Assembly: GCF_014905175.1 (NCBI RefSeq)
Contig: NC_057790.1
Location: forward strand, 16,828,469 to 16,892,468
DNA: 64,000 nt
Direction: 5' to 3'
Source: Aphidius gifuensis
Taxonomy: Eukaryota; Arthropoda; Insecta; Hymenoptera; Braconidae
Numbering within the stretch: position 1 is the first letter of the stretch; each line of letters begins with the position of its first letter. The position numbers were made by a program, and so were the translations under genes. Positions 36,905 through 46,901 of the stretch are shown here, one piece after another. The notes below the pieces were generated by a model that saw nothing but the letters and a program-made list of their open reading frames with translations, did not search any database and was not told where the DNA came from.

Positions 36905-37758
36905 TTTCGTTCGTTTGTATTTAACAAAAAAAAAATCAAGAATTTAAATAATATAAATATTAGATATTTAATGAAGAGATACACTTGATTATTGATGTTG
37001 CCTCTTTGATTGTCGATGCGGTTGTGATGTTTGAAAAATTTGATTATTTTTTTTTGGAACACTGTCAGAACCAATGCGCGTCTATTATTATTTTTTTCAA
37101 AAATTTTATTCTACACACATCGACTTCTTCCGCAAGTATACTATGTTCGCGGAGCTTTAAAGCTTCGATATACACTTTAGTTGATCCTCCCTCTTTTCTC
37201 CCTCTTACTTCATAAAACCCTGACAAATTAAAAAACACATTCGAATATTGCGTCGACAAGTCAGATAAATCTACACACTAAAATCTCTGATGCATCGAAA
37301 AAAATAGAATTGTGTTAAGGTTGTTCATGAATATACATATATTTTTATCTTTTTTATTTTTGATTTATTTTTTAATTTTCTTTTTATAAATTGAATGACT
37401 CGAGACAAGGACACATGGTTGTTGCTATTAAAAAAATAAATAATGATAATATATCCAATTGGAAAATTAATGAATCATTCCTTGTGAAATTTTATTCCTT
37501 CTATTTTTAAATAAATTATATATTTTTTAATATATATAGTTATACTTGTTTATGTTTGAATTTATCATATTTATTCAAAAATATGTATATTTATTTATAA
37601 AAATAAATATAAACATTTTTTAAAAATTTCTTTTTATGTTTATTTGTGAAAATAATATATTGCCAAGGATTTCATTACGAAATGATTATCAAAATAATTT
37701 TTATCCACATGACGCAGTGCATCAGCATGTTGCAAATATTAAATTTGAATAATGTAAT
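36905..37758. promoter_or_regulatory. 5' region of the 25.7-36.9 kb gene with an unexplained exon-like island
   Basis: Positions 37128-37220 are markedly less AT-rich. On the minus strand they follow an acceptor-like ATTTGTCAG and read GFYEVRGRKEGG and KVYIEALKLREHS. This may be an upstream coding exon of the same gene, part of another gene, or a conserved 5' UTR. The rest is AT-rich and probably promoter. Confidence 0.35.
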
Positions 37759-38412
37759 AATTTTAATTGAATTTTGGAAGAGTAAGTGCTTGACTCTTTT
37801 GTTGGTTTTATTGAAGGCATTGTTGTAAATTTTTCATCATCAATGTCATTTCAGTTTAATTATAGAAAACATTCATGTAAATGTTATTGCTCTACTAAAC
37901 GGTAAGAAAGTTTTTAATTGAACCATTTAGTAGAGCAATAACATTTACATGAATTCTTAAGAATATTATATAAGTTAATTATACATTCATATATTTGCAG
38001 AAAAAATTAACTGTGAAAATGAATATTAAGTATCTAAGTACTTTGATTTACTGTATTCATATTATTTCGAAATACAGCAGCAATAAATAAATAAAACGAT
38101 AATTAATTCTATGAATTTTTAAAAAAAAACAACAGATAAAAAAATTATTCAAAATTCACTAAAGATAAGGTTTTGAAAATTAAATTAATATAGTAGCTCA
38201 AATTCAAGTTTTTTTTGCATGTAAAAGTATATAAAGGGTAACATTGTTTTATTGTAACACAATAAAACTATAGCATTACCTTTATTGGAATACCTGCTAT
38301 TACTTTTATAGCATCATATTCGTAAGTCCACTTTAATGGTGGAAATATTTCTCCGACTTTTTCCAGGCTTCTTCGTTCTTTCTCCAAATTTGAGAAAAAA
38401 GTCGCAAATAAC
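37759..38412. repeat. 0.65-kb direct repeat, copy 1
   Basis: The sequence is repeated in the same orientation at about 40050-40702 with many substitutions. Shared landmarks are TTTTGGAAGAGTAAG at the start, the palindrome arms, ATATAAAGGGTAACATTGTT, and the left end of a TTCTCCG MITE at the right side. Copy 1 keeps the palindrome intact. Confidence 0.75.
37871..37954. repeat. Perfect 29-bp inverted repeat with a 26-base loop
   Basis: The arms 37871-37899 (ATTCATGTAAATGTTATTGC and on) and 37926-37954 are exact complements. In the second copy (about 40160-40245) the right arm has diverged. The structure could be a foldback element or a hairpin RNA source. Confidence 0.75.
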
Positions 38413-38450
38413 GAAGAAAGTTGGAGAAAAGACGAAAAAATATTTCCACC
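38338..38450. mobile_element. TTCTCCG-family MITE, 113 bp
   Basis: The termini GGTGGAAATATTT and the exact complement (38438-38450) are inverted. Almost the whole element pairs with itself: CTTCTTCGTTCTTTCTCC opposes GGAGAAAG-type sequence. The related copy at about 40612 has lost its right end. Confidence 0.65.
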
Positions 38451-39299
38451 GAGGCAAGGATTCAAACGAAATCTTGTCATAAAATCCCCAGGTCAAAGAA
38501 GACTAAAACATCAAAATATTTCAAATTTTGGCAGTTTTGAGAAATAATATAGACAAAAAAATTGATTGTAGTATCGATTCTGTTGACAATTTTTTTAATT
38601 TACTATAACATTATATACCAATTTTTTCAGCTTCCCATATTTCATAAGACATAAATTATGTATTATAAAATATTTTATATTTTGCAATTTATTATGTAAT
38701 ATAATATAAATAAATGCTCGAATTTTGGTTGTTGTATAAGCTTGCTCAACCCATGAACTATATATATCCCCATAAAAAAATATATATCCTGGATATACAC
38801 CATTTAGATAATATATTTTGAATTCCAGTAGTGTAGTACCAGGATATATAACTTTTTGTGAGGGATATATAGAACAGTCATATGATATTTATGACTATAT
38901 GAAGATCATACATACAGTTTGAAGACAATAATTACCACAGATTTTCTATAAAGATCATTTCAAAAAGATCTGAAAAAGAATTATAAGCAAACTGATCACT
39001 TCCCAGGTAGAAATTAGAGTCAATTTGAGGTCACTTTTTGACTTCACATGTTAATTTGATATGAGAAGTCAAAAAATTGACTTTCATCTCTACCTGGGTT
39101 AAATGGTAATGAATGCACACTGGATAGTTTTTGATTTTTAATGTGGAATTAGCTAAAATTTTAGAGAACATTTGGTTTTTCGATTTTAATTTTAAATGTT
39201 CATGGAATTTTTATTCTTTTTAAATACTACGAGATGATATTGAGACTATACTTTTAATTCATCAATTCAGATTTTTTTTGTGAATGTTTTTGTATAGGG

Positions 39300-40050
39300 A
39301 AAAATTGAATATGGTAATATCTCTTTGCGGACCCTAGATTGCTAATACAAAGCCCTAAGTTTTTCAGAAAATTTACAAGGAAATTTAAAAACTATTACAG
39401 AAAAATGAACTACAAAAATTAAGCTTTATTAAACATTAAAAGCTTTTTGCTAGCCCTATGTTCCTATCACAAAACTTTAATATTCCTGAAAAAGGAGAGG
39501 AAATTGATTGCGATATTATTTGGGTATTATAAGCTAAAAGACGTAAGTGTTATGGAATGACTTATTGTTAGTCCTATGTTCCTGTTGAAAAACGATATTT
39601 TTTTCAAGGCAAAAAATTATAAATAATGAATGTAACAGGGAATTATTAATTAGAGGAAGTAAGCTTCAAAATATATGAAATACTTCTTTGCTAGTTTTAT
39701 GTTCCTGTTAAAATACTAAAACTTTTTCAGGAAAAAAAAAATATAAATAATTATTTTATCAGGGAATCATAACTTAGAGTAAGTAAGCTCCAAAATATAT
39801 GAAATACCTCTTTGATAGTTTTATGTTTCTGTTCAAATACTATATTTTTAACAAGAAAAAAAAAATAAAAATAATCAATTTAACAGAGAATTATAACTTA
39901 GAGGAAGTAAGATCTAAAATATATGAAATACCTCTTTTCTAGTTCTATGTTCCTGTTAAAATACATTAATTTTTCCACAAAAAAAAAAAGAATAATTATT
40001 TTATTAGGGAGTTATAACTCAGAACAGGTATAAGTTATAAAATATATGAA
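39300..40050. repeat. Tandem array, unit about 120 bp, upstream of the ANK-PRANC gene
   Basis: About six degenerate units carry the recurring words CTTTGCTAGTTCTATGTTCC, TGTTAAAATAC, AATTATAACTTAGAGGAAGTAAG and AAAATATATGAAATACCTC, separated by A-rich runs. The same unit continues downstream of the ANK-PRANC gene at 44820-45696 and 46902-47440. Units drift at the left end near 39300. Confidence 0.8.
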
Positions 40051-40702
40051 ATTTTAATTGAATTTTGGAAGAGTAAGTTCTTGACTCTTTTTTGCGGTTT
40101 CATTAAAGCCATTGTTGTAAATTTTTATTTTCAATGTCATTTCAGTTTTATGAGAAAACATTCATGTAAATGTTATTGCTCTACTAAACGCTAAGCAAGT
40201 TTTTATCGAACCGATTGGTAAGGCAATAACATTTACATGAATTCTCAGGAATAAATTATACTCTTATGAGTAGTATAACTGGTTAAACTGCAAATTGCAG
40301 AATTATTATTTCGAAATAGAGAGCGGGAATTCAATATATAAGGAATTCAGCAGCAAGAATTTGCAGAATATAATAATTTCATAATTCTTTAAGAGACGCA
40401 TTAGATAAAAAAATTATTAAAAATTCACTAAAGGTAAGGTTTTGAAAAATAAATTATTACATTGTAAGTGGCTCAAATTCAAGTTTCTTTGCATGTAAAC
40501 GTATATAAAGGGTAACATTGTTTTATTGTAAAACTAGTATCACCATAGCATTAATTTTATTGGGATACGTGCGATTACTTTTTTAATATTATATTCGTAA
40601 GCCTACTATGGTGGTGGAAATATTTCTCCGTCTTTTTCCAGCTTCCTTCGTTCCTGCTCCAACCACAGGTAGATCTGAGAAAAAAGTTTACAAATAACGG
40701 AG
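40050..40702. repeat. 0.65-kb direct repeat, copy 2
   Basis: The second copy of the 37759-38412 block directly abuts the tandem array. The internal palindrome and the MITE right end are decayed. The two copies bracket the 39.3-40.05 kb array. Confidence 0.7.
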
Positions 40703-41377
40703 CATATGCTTTGGAGCAACTCATTATTTTATACGTCGATTCATATTTTAAAATTCAGATCATTTTATTATAATTATAAAATTAATTGGCGAATTAATTA
40801 AGTATTAGATCTATCAAGGTCAACTGTCATTTGACAATCTAAAAATAATTTAATGTAATTAATATATATATTTATAACAATTATCTTATAAACAAATTAA
40901 TAATTAAAAATACCTGTTATTATTTTAAGTTTGTCAATTTGAGTTTTTCACTTTTTAATATCAACATGCTATTTTTGTTGTGAATGATTTGTCATCAGTG
41001 ACCCTACACTTATATAATTTCAAATGAAAATAAATTAGAGACCTCTATGTTAAACATGGCGTCGTTTCGTTATTGTTTTTTTTTTGTAAACAATTATGGC
41101 ACCGCTATGTTTGTAAGTGCATGTTGCTTTTCATTGTTGCTTTTTTAAAAATCTATATGCATTAATATTGATTGATGAGTTAATTGTAACTATTGTCAGC
41201 AATCAAAAGGTAAATATCTTGTAATTATTATTAATACCACCAGTGAATTGTTTTAAGTTAAAAAAAATGTTATATCTTGTTACAGTGTTTTCTCTTATAA
41301 ATTAGAGGTTAGAACTTAAATTCAAAGTGATATAGCAAAACAATAATAATTTTTATCTACTTGAAAATTACGAAGAA
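40703..41377. other. Upstream region of the ANK-PRANC gene
   Basis: No repeats. A patch at 41046-41130 (ATGGCGTCGTTTCG and ATGGCACCGC) resembles the AAAATGGCG-type promoters seen elsewhere in the window. ATTAGAG|GTTAGAAC near 41306 and TTGTTACAG near 41285 could be splice sites of a 5' UTR intron. The start codon context is AAGAAATGA. Confidence 0.45.
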
Positions 41378-44300
41378 ATGAATCGTAACAATAATAATAC
41401 CCTCAGCACTCAATTATATCGTGCTATCAAGTTTTCCTGTACTGACTCTGTGAAACGGCTTCTTTATGAAACATCCATTCAAGTCAATGATACGTTTGAT
41501 GAATCAAACGGTACACACTGCCACACAGAAGATATTGGAAAGACTCCCCTACAATATGCTGTTGAAAGATATCGACTAAAAATTGTAGAATTACTCTTAA
41601 AAAATAATGCTAACGTAAATCTTAAGTTGAATAATTCAAACATGTCGCTGATTCAATTAGCTTGTAAAAAAAGTAGTTCAGAGATTGTAAAACTACTTAT
41701 AGACTATGGTGCTGATGTTAACTATGTTGATCCATCACTACAAGAACGTTATACATGTTTACACATGGCTGTTGAAAGCCAAGATAAATGCAAAATTCAA
41801 CTACTTGTGAATGAAGGAAGTTTCATTAATGCTACTGCCGAAAATAATATAACACCACTTCATATAGCAGCAAAAAAAAGATATAACAATTTATATCCTC
41901 ATGATAAGAACAATTTGTTAAAAATTCTTCTTGAAAATGGAGCAGACGTAAATGCACAAACTAACGATAAGAAGACAGCTCTTTATTTTGCTGCACAGGC
42001 AGGACACTTGAGTGCTGTCCAAACAATTTTAGAGCATCATCCCGACAAAAATATTGAAAGCGATTCATCTTCTGTTGGTGTTGCAATTTCCTGTGATCAT
42101 ACTAATGAAATGAAAGCATCTTATTTTACGTCACAAGCACAACACATGGATATGTTAAATGATTATGGACTTTCTAAACTTGTCAAAAATATTAGAAGCA
42201 ACATAAATTCTCATTATGCTAATATGTCTTGCGATCATTCAATAATTGTTAATCTTCTTATTGATTATGGATTAACATTAGAACCTCAACATAAATATTA
42301 TAAAATGTTCATTTTTGCTGCTGCATCGATTGGACATCTCAAAATAATCGAAAACTTTTTAACATCTGACAGCTGTGATGTTAATTTATCAGTAGATCCT
42401 TCATCGAAAAATTCAACTAGAATTTTGCACACATCAATTATAAATAATCATACTGATATATCAGTATTGCTTATTAAACATGGTGCTGATGTTAATGTTA
42501 AAGATAAAAATAATAAAAGTCCTGTATATTATGCAGTTACAAATAATAATACAGAAATTACAAAAAAACTTGTAGCTTATCATGCTGAGGTTCAATCTAT
42601 TTTTCTTAATTGTGCTATTCGCAATGATAATCTAGAAATTATTAAAATTCTTGTAAGATGTGGAGTTGATATCAATACAATTTTTGATATACCAGTTTCA
42701 TTGTCTAGAAATCGAAAATTAACACCACTTTTAATTGCTATGGAAAAAAAAAACGATTCTGTAATCCAATATCTTGTAGAACACGGTGCGAACGTAAATT
42801 TTTTTGATGCACCTGATGGAGTTCCACCACTCCACTATGCTGTGGAAAATAAAAACGAAAAAATTGTAAATATGCTTTTAAATGCAGGCGCTAATATTAA
42901 TCTTAAATATGGTAAAGATAATAGAACTGTGCTTTGTTCAGCAGCTCAAACCATAGGAGATATTGAAATGATTAAATTACTATTGGAGAAAGGTGCTAAT
43001 GTAAATTGCCAAGATAAATCTGGGATGACACCACTCCACCATATCATCAGTCAAAAAAGATTTGACTTTCAAATGACTTTCGAAATAATTGAACTGTTAT
43101 TAAAATATAATGCTGATATAAATTGCAAAAGTAAATCTGTAAATGCAGTTACAAATAATAATACAGAAGCTACAAAAAAACTTGTACCTTATCATGCTGA
43201 GGTTCAACCTATTCTTCTTAATTGTGCTATTCACAATGATAATCTAGATATTATTAAAATTCTTGTAAGATGTGGAGTTGATGTCAATACAATTTTTGAT
43301 AGACCAGTTTCATTGTCATACTTAACACCATTTTCATTGCCTAGAAATAAAAAATTAACACCACTTTTAATGGCTATGGAAAAAACGAATGATTCTGTAA
43401 TCCAATATCTTGTAGAACACGGTGCGAACGTAAATTTTTTTGATGCACCTGATGGAGTTCCACCACTCCACTATGCTGTGGAAAATAAAAACGAAAAAAT
43501 TGTAAATATGCTTTTAAATGCAGGTGCTAATATTAATCTTAAATATGGTAAAGATAATAGAACTGTGCTTTGTTCAGCAGCTCAAACCATAGGAGATATT
43601 GAAATGATTAAATTACTATTGGAAAAAGGTGCTAATGTAAATTGCCAAGATAAATCTGGGATGACACCTTTAATTCATTATGCAACTATCAACACAGAAT
43701 ATGACAAAAAAGATGATACTCGAATTATTGAGCTACTACTGAAGTTTGGGGCAAATATTGACTATACTGATCAACTTGGTAACACTGCACTTGGCTATGC
43801 CATGTATAAAAGAAATGAAAAAAGTTTTCGTACTCTTCTTGACAATGGTGCAGACATTAATATCATGATGAAGCCAAATGAAGAAGGGAAGTATGAAGGT
43901 CTATATGAGATTGCTACAAGTTTTTATGAGAAAGACGGAGATCTACCCAGTTCTGGATTTAATTTAATAGAATTTAACAAGACTCGGAGACCTGACGAGA
44001 TAATTATTGAGATGCTCAGAGAGCATATTATTCAATTAAAACAAGCAAAATGCTGGATCAATGAAGGAAATTTACGAGCTATCAATAGCAGCGAAGATTC
44101 TTCAAAATCAAGTGACATGTTAGACTTATGTAATAAAGAAATTAGCAATATGAAAATTGAAAAAATTGGTGATAGTTGTGTTACTTTTCATGACGTTTTG
44201 ATAAATGATTTCAATAAATTTGAAAAAAACAAATATGTCATAGAAATCTTAGAACTAGAACAATACAAAAAATCATATCCTATTTATGGAAAAATAATAA

Positions 44301-44470
44301 CTGGTAATTACAGGAAGGCAAAATTCAAAATAACTATGAAAAGAGATTTTATTGATTCATTTTATTGTCAATGTCATAGATTTAATAAGTTGCCATATAT
44401 TTGTGTTGAAAAAATATGCAATTATTTGACTCTAGAAGATATGAATAAAGTAATAAACTTAATTTTTTGA
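41378..44470 (+). CDS. Ankyrin-repeat protein with C-terminal PRANC domain, 1030 aa, intronless
   Basis: A single open frame. Residues of about 10-860 are some 20 ankyrin repeats (TPLQYAVERYRLKIVELLL, ANVN, TPLHIAAKK, GADVNAQTNDKKTALYFAA). Residues of about 915-1025 form a PRANC/F-box-like end: CNKEISNMKIEKIGDS, PIYGKIITGNYRKA, LPYICVEKICNYLTLEDM. PRANC is known from poxviruses, Wolbachia and parasitoid wasps, where horizontal transfer has been proposed; in poxviruses such ends recruit SCF ubiquitin ligases. Residues 386-553 and 590-766 are near-identical duplicates. It is intronless among intron-rich neighbours, uses codons such as GCG and CTC more freely, and sits between halves of one satellite array. 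A role as substrate adaptor for ubiquitylation is inferred; no partner can be named. Confidence 0.9.
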   Translation: MNRNNNNTLSTQLYRAIKFSCTDSVKRLLYETSIQVNDTFDESNGTHCHTEDIGKTPLQYAVERYRLKIVELLLKNNANVNLKLNNSNMSLIQLACKKSSSEIVKLLIDYGADVNYVDPSLQERYTCLHMAVESQDKCKIQLLVNEGSFINATAENNITPLHIAAKKRYNNLYPHDKNNLLKILLENGADVNAQTNDKKTALYFAAQAGHLSAVQTILEHHPDKNIESDSSSVGVAISCDHTNEMKASYFTSQAQHMDMLNDYGLSKLVKNIRSNINSHYANMSCDHSIIVNLLIDYGLTLEPQHKYYKMFIFAAASIGHLKIIENFLTSDSCDVNLSVDPSSKNSTRILHTSIINNHTDISVLLIKHGADVNVKDKNNKSPVYYAVTNNNTEITKKLVAYHAEVQSIFLNCAIRNDNLEIIKILVRCGVDINTIFDIPVSLSRNRKLTPLLIAMEKKNDSVIQYLVEHGANVNFFDAPDGVPPLHYAVENKNEKIVNMLLNAGANINLKYGKDNRTVLCSAAQTIGDIEMIKLLLEKGANVNCQDKSGMTPLHHIISQKRFDFQMTFEIIELLLKYNADINCKSKSVNAVTNNNTEATKKLVPYHAEVQPILLNCAIHNDNLDIIKILVRCGVDVNTIFDRPVSLSYLTPFSLPRNKKLTPLLMAMEKTNDSVIQYLVEHGANVNFFDAPDGVPPLHYAVENKNEKIVNMLLNAGANINLKYGKDNRTVLCSAAQTIGDIEMIKLLLEKGANVNCQDKSGMTPLIHYATINTEYDKKDDTRIIELLLKFGANIDYTDQLGNTALGYAMYKRNEKSFRTLLDNGADINIMMKPNEEGKYEGLYEIATSFYEKDGDLPSSGFNLIEFNKTRRPDEIIIEMLREHIIQLKQAKCWINEGNLRAINSSEDSSKSSDMLDLCNKEISNMKIEKIGDSCVTFHDVLINDFNKFEKNKYVIEILELEQYKKSYPIYGKIITGNYRKAKFKITMKRDFIDSFYCQCHRFNKLPYICVEKICNYLTLEDMNKVINLIF
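42533..43676 (+). repeat. Recent internal duplication in the ANK-PRANC gene
   Basis: The segments 42533-43037 and 43145-43673 are nearly identical. The offset is 612 bases at the left and 636 at the right; the 24-base difference is an 8-residue insertion (about YLTPFSLP) in copy 2. The stretch from GTAATCCAAT to GGGATGACACC differs by only a few bases, including third positions. This points to a recent in-frame tandem duplication or gene conversion. The intervening 43038-43144 holds an extra, divergent repeat. Confidence 0.9.
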
Positions 44471-44819
44471 AACACATGATTAATTAAAAATATAAATGAT
44501 ATTTACCTGAATCATTATACTAGTAAAGTGTGATTTTTGTATTATTTTTCATTACCAAATAAAGTAATTTTTGTCAAGCTGTAAATATAGCCATTTAAAT
44601 ATATTTGACAAGATCTTATAACGTTATTTTCCACTTTGAAAAAAAATTATTAATCGTATTTATTATGACTATTGAACATTTATACAAATTCATAAAGTTA
44701 ATAACGAAAGTAATATATTTTCTTTTATTTATTAAAAATAAAAAAAAAATAAAAAATTATTTATTCGTCCGAAAAACAAAATATAAATAATAAATTAAAT
44801 AGAAAAGTATAATTTAATA
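44471..44819. other. 3' flank of the ANK-PRANC gene
   Basis: AT-rich with AATAAA-type polyadenylation signals near 44560. No other feature is seen before the tandem array resumes. Confidence 0.5.
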
Positions 44820-45696
44820 AAGATAAGCTTCAAAATATATAAAATACGTCTTTGCTAGTTCTATAATCTGGTAAAAATACCATATTTTTTTAAATATATA
44901 GAAAAAATAAAAATAATGAATTGAATAGGGAAACATAACTTAGTAGTAGTAAGTTTCAAAAATATATGAAATACCTCTTTGCTGGTTCTATGTTCCTGTT
45001 AAAATAGCATATTTTAAAAAAAAAAATATAAATAACAAATTAATGAGGGAATTATGATTGAGAAGAGGTAAGCTCTGAAATATATGAAATACCTTTTTGC
45101 TAGTTCTATTTTCCTGTTAAAATACTATATTTTCTTCGACAAAAAAAAATAGAAATAATGAATTTCATAGGGAAACATAACTTAGTAGTAGTTAGTTTTA
45201 AAATATTATATGAAATACCTCTTTGCTAGATCTATGATCCTGTTAAAAAAGGGATATTTTTTTCGAAAAAAAAATTATAAATAACAAATTAATTAGGGAA
45301 TTATAACATAGAAGGAATAACCTCTAAAATATATGAAATACCTCTTTGCTAGTTCTATATTCCTGTTAAAATACCTTATTTTTTCAAGAAAAAAAAATAT
45401 AAATAATGAATTTATTAAGGAAACATAACTTAGTAGTAGTAGTAAGTTTTAAAATATTAAAAATACCTTTTTGCTAGTTTTATGTTCTTGTTAAAATACT
45501 TCGCTTTTTTTATAAGAAAAAAAAATCTAAAATAATGAATTCAATAGGGAAACATAATTTTGTAGTAGTAAGATCTAATATATATGAAATATACCTCTTT
45601 GATAGTTCTATGTTCCTGTTAAAATACCATATTTTTTTCAAGGGAAAAAAATATAAATGATAAATTTATTCGGGTATCATAACTAAGAGAAAGTTA
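44820..45696. repeat. Tandem array, unit about 120 bp, downstream half
   Basis: Seven or so units of the same repeat as at 39300-40050, with TTTGCTAGTTCTATGTTCC as the anchor word. The array is interrupted at 45697 by a TA-flanked element and resumes at 46902. Confidence 0.85.
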
Positions 45697-46901
45697 CTCT
45701 GGTGAAAATATTTCTACGAATTACTTTGAATTTCTCCGTGTTTTTTTCGAATTTCTCCGTATCTATTCTGAATTTCTCCGTAGTTAGTCCGAATTTCTCC
45801 GCCGACTTTCTGATAGTTTATACTCCCTAATGTTGAGTAAGAAAAAAAATTTTTTCAAAATTTACATTTTTCTTTTCAACTCAAAACTTTTATCAATAGA
45901 TCAAAAAACCCATTATGAGGGCGATATAGTTTTTTAATACAATTCTCTTAAGCTCAGTACGAAGTCTCCTTCGCATTATGTTACTTAGTTGATAAGTTAT
46001 GATCTTTTTTTTTTTCTCGCCGATGAATCCAATACTGCGGCTGAGCCTATGGCTTCTAGCCTCCGTAGTAATTTTTTATCAAGTACTAATTATTTATTAT
46101 TGGGTATTATTAGTTTTATATTTTTTTTAATCTAAACTAATTATTACTATTGATTTAGTTGTTCTTCTGAATAATTCGACACATGGTATTTTACCAGATT
46201 CAGCAACAGAGCAAGGTAACATTTCATCAGCTTCTCGTATGAATTCTTTTAATCGTTCAATCTTTTTTAAATTTAATTCACTGATTCCATTTATTTCAAC
46301 TTGTGTTACTTGTGGTGGAAATTTATTTAAAAAATTGGATAATTTTTCTAAACATAATAATTTCGGATCTTCAATGTCTAAAACTCTGAATGAATTAACA
46401 CCCAATGAAAAGACTCGTTTTATTTTTATTTTTATCCAATTATTATCATAATCAACAAGAAATATTTTCCCATCAAAAATTTAATCTTTGTCAATCTTTG
46501 AGTTTTCCACCTGTACGTTTTTTTTTCAATTTCATTCGTTAATTCAGCTTTCGTTACTTTATCGAATATCCCTGGTAAAAATATTTCTCCGCGGTTACCC
46601 CAAATTTCTCCGCGATTACTCCGAATCCTCCCAAATTGACCCATGCCGAGAAATGAGTGAAAATTTTCTCCTCGTCGTTGATTTCGGAAGAATTTCTCTG
46701 CGTTAAAATTTTTTTTTCACATGTTTCTCCGCGTATCCTTATCGTGGAGAAATATTTCCGACCGTTTTTCCACCCTAGTCGATTAGGAGAAAATTTTGAT
46801 ACCTTTCTCTACTCATTTCTTCGCATGGGTTAATTTGGAAGAAATCCGGAGTAATCGCGGAGAAATTCACGAGGAATCGTGGAGAAATATTTTCACCAGC
46901 G
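45697..46901. mobile_element. 1.2-kb TA-flanked element with CTGGTGAAAATATTTCT termini
   Basis: The left terminus CTCTGGTGAAAATATTTCT and the complement of the right end (CGCTGGTGAAAATATTTCT) are inverted. TA flanks both sides (45695-45696 and 46902-46903), and the interrupted satellite unit can be read across the site. Subterminal zones carry repeated TTTCTCCG on the left and the same motif on both strands at the right, which resembles binding-site arrays for a transposase. No transposase is present. The interior has a broken coding segment on the minus strand (46127-46580). Confidence 0.8.
46127..46580 (-). pseudogene. Broken Tudor-like coding fragment inside the 1.2-kb element
   Basis: The minus strand reads IFDGKIFLVDYDNNWIK, then RVFSLGVNSFRVLDIEDPKL, FPPQVTQVEINGIS and a helical tail to VELFRRTTKS and TAA at 46127. 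The order of a FLVDYxN strand followed by a (F/L)PPQ(V/A)...L/I.GI element resembles extended Tudor domains of piRNA-pathway proteins. A frame change and a TAA at about 46478-46480 break the upstream part (AELTNEIEKK). It is probably a host gene fragment captured by the element. The Tudor call is inference from two motifs and is only moderately secure. Confidence 0.4.

Noticed and set aside
41378..44470. Ankyrin gene as a polydnavirus (bracovirus) vankyrin
   Set aside because: Vankyrins are short I-kappa-B-like proteins without a PRANC end. This protein has about 20 repeats and a PRANC-like C-terminus, and no viral gene neighbours are present.
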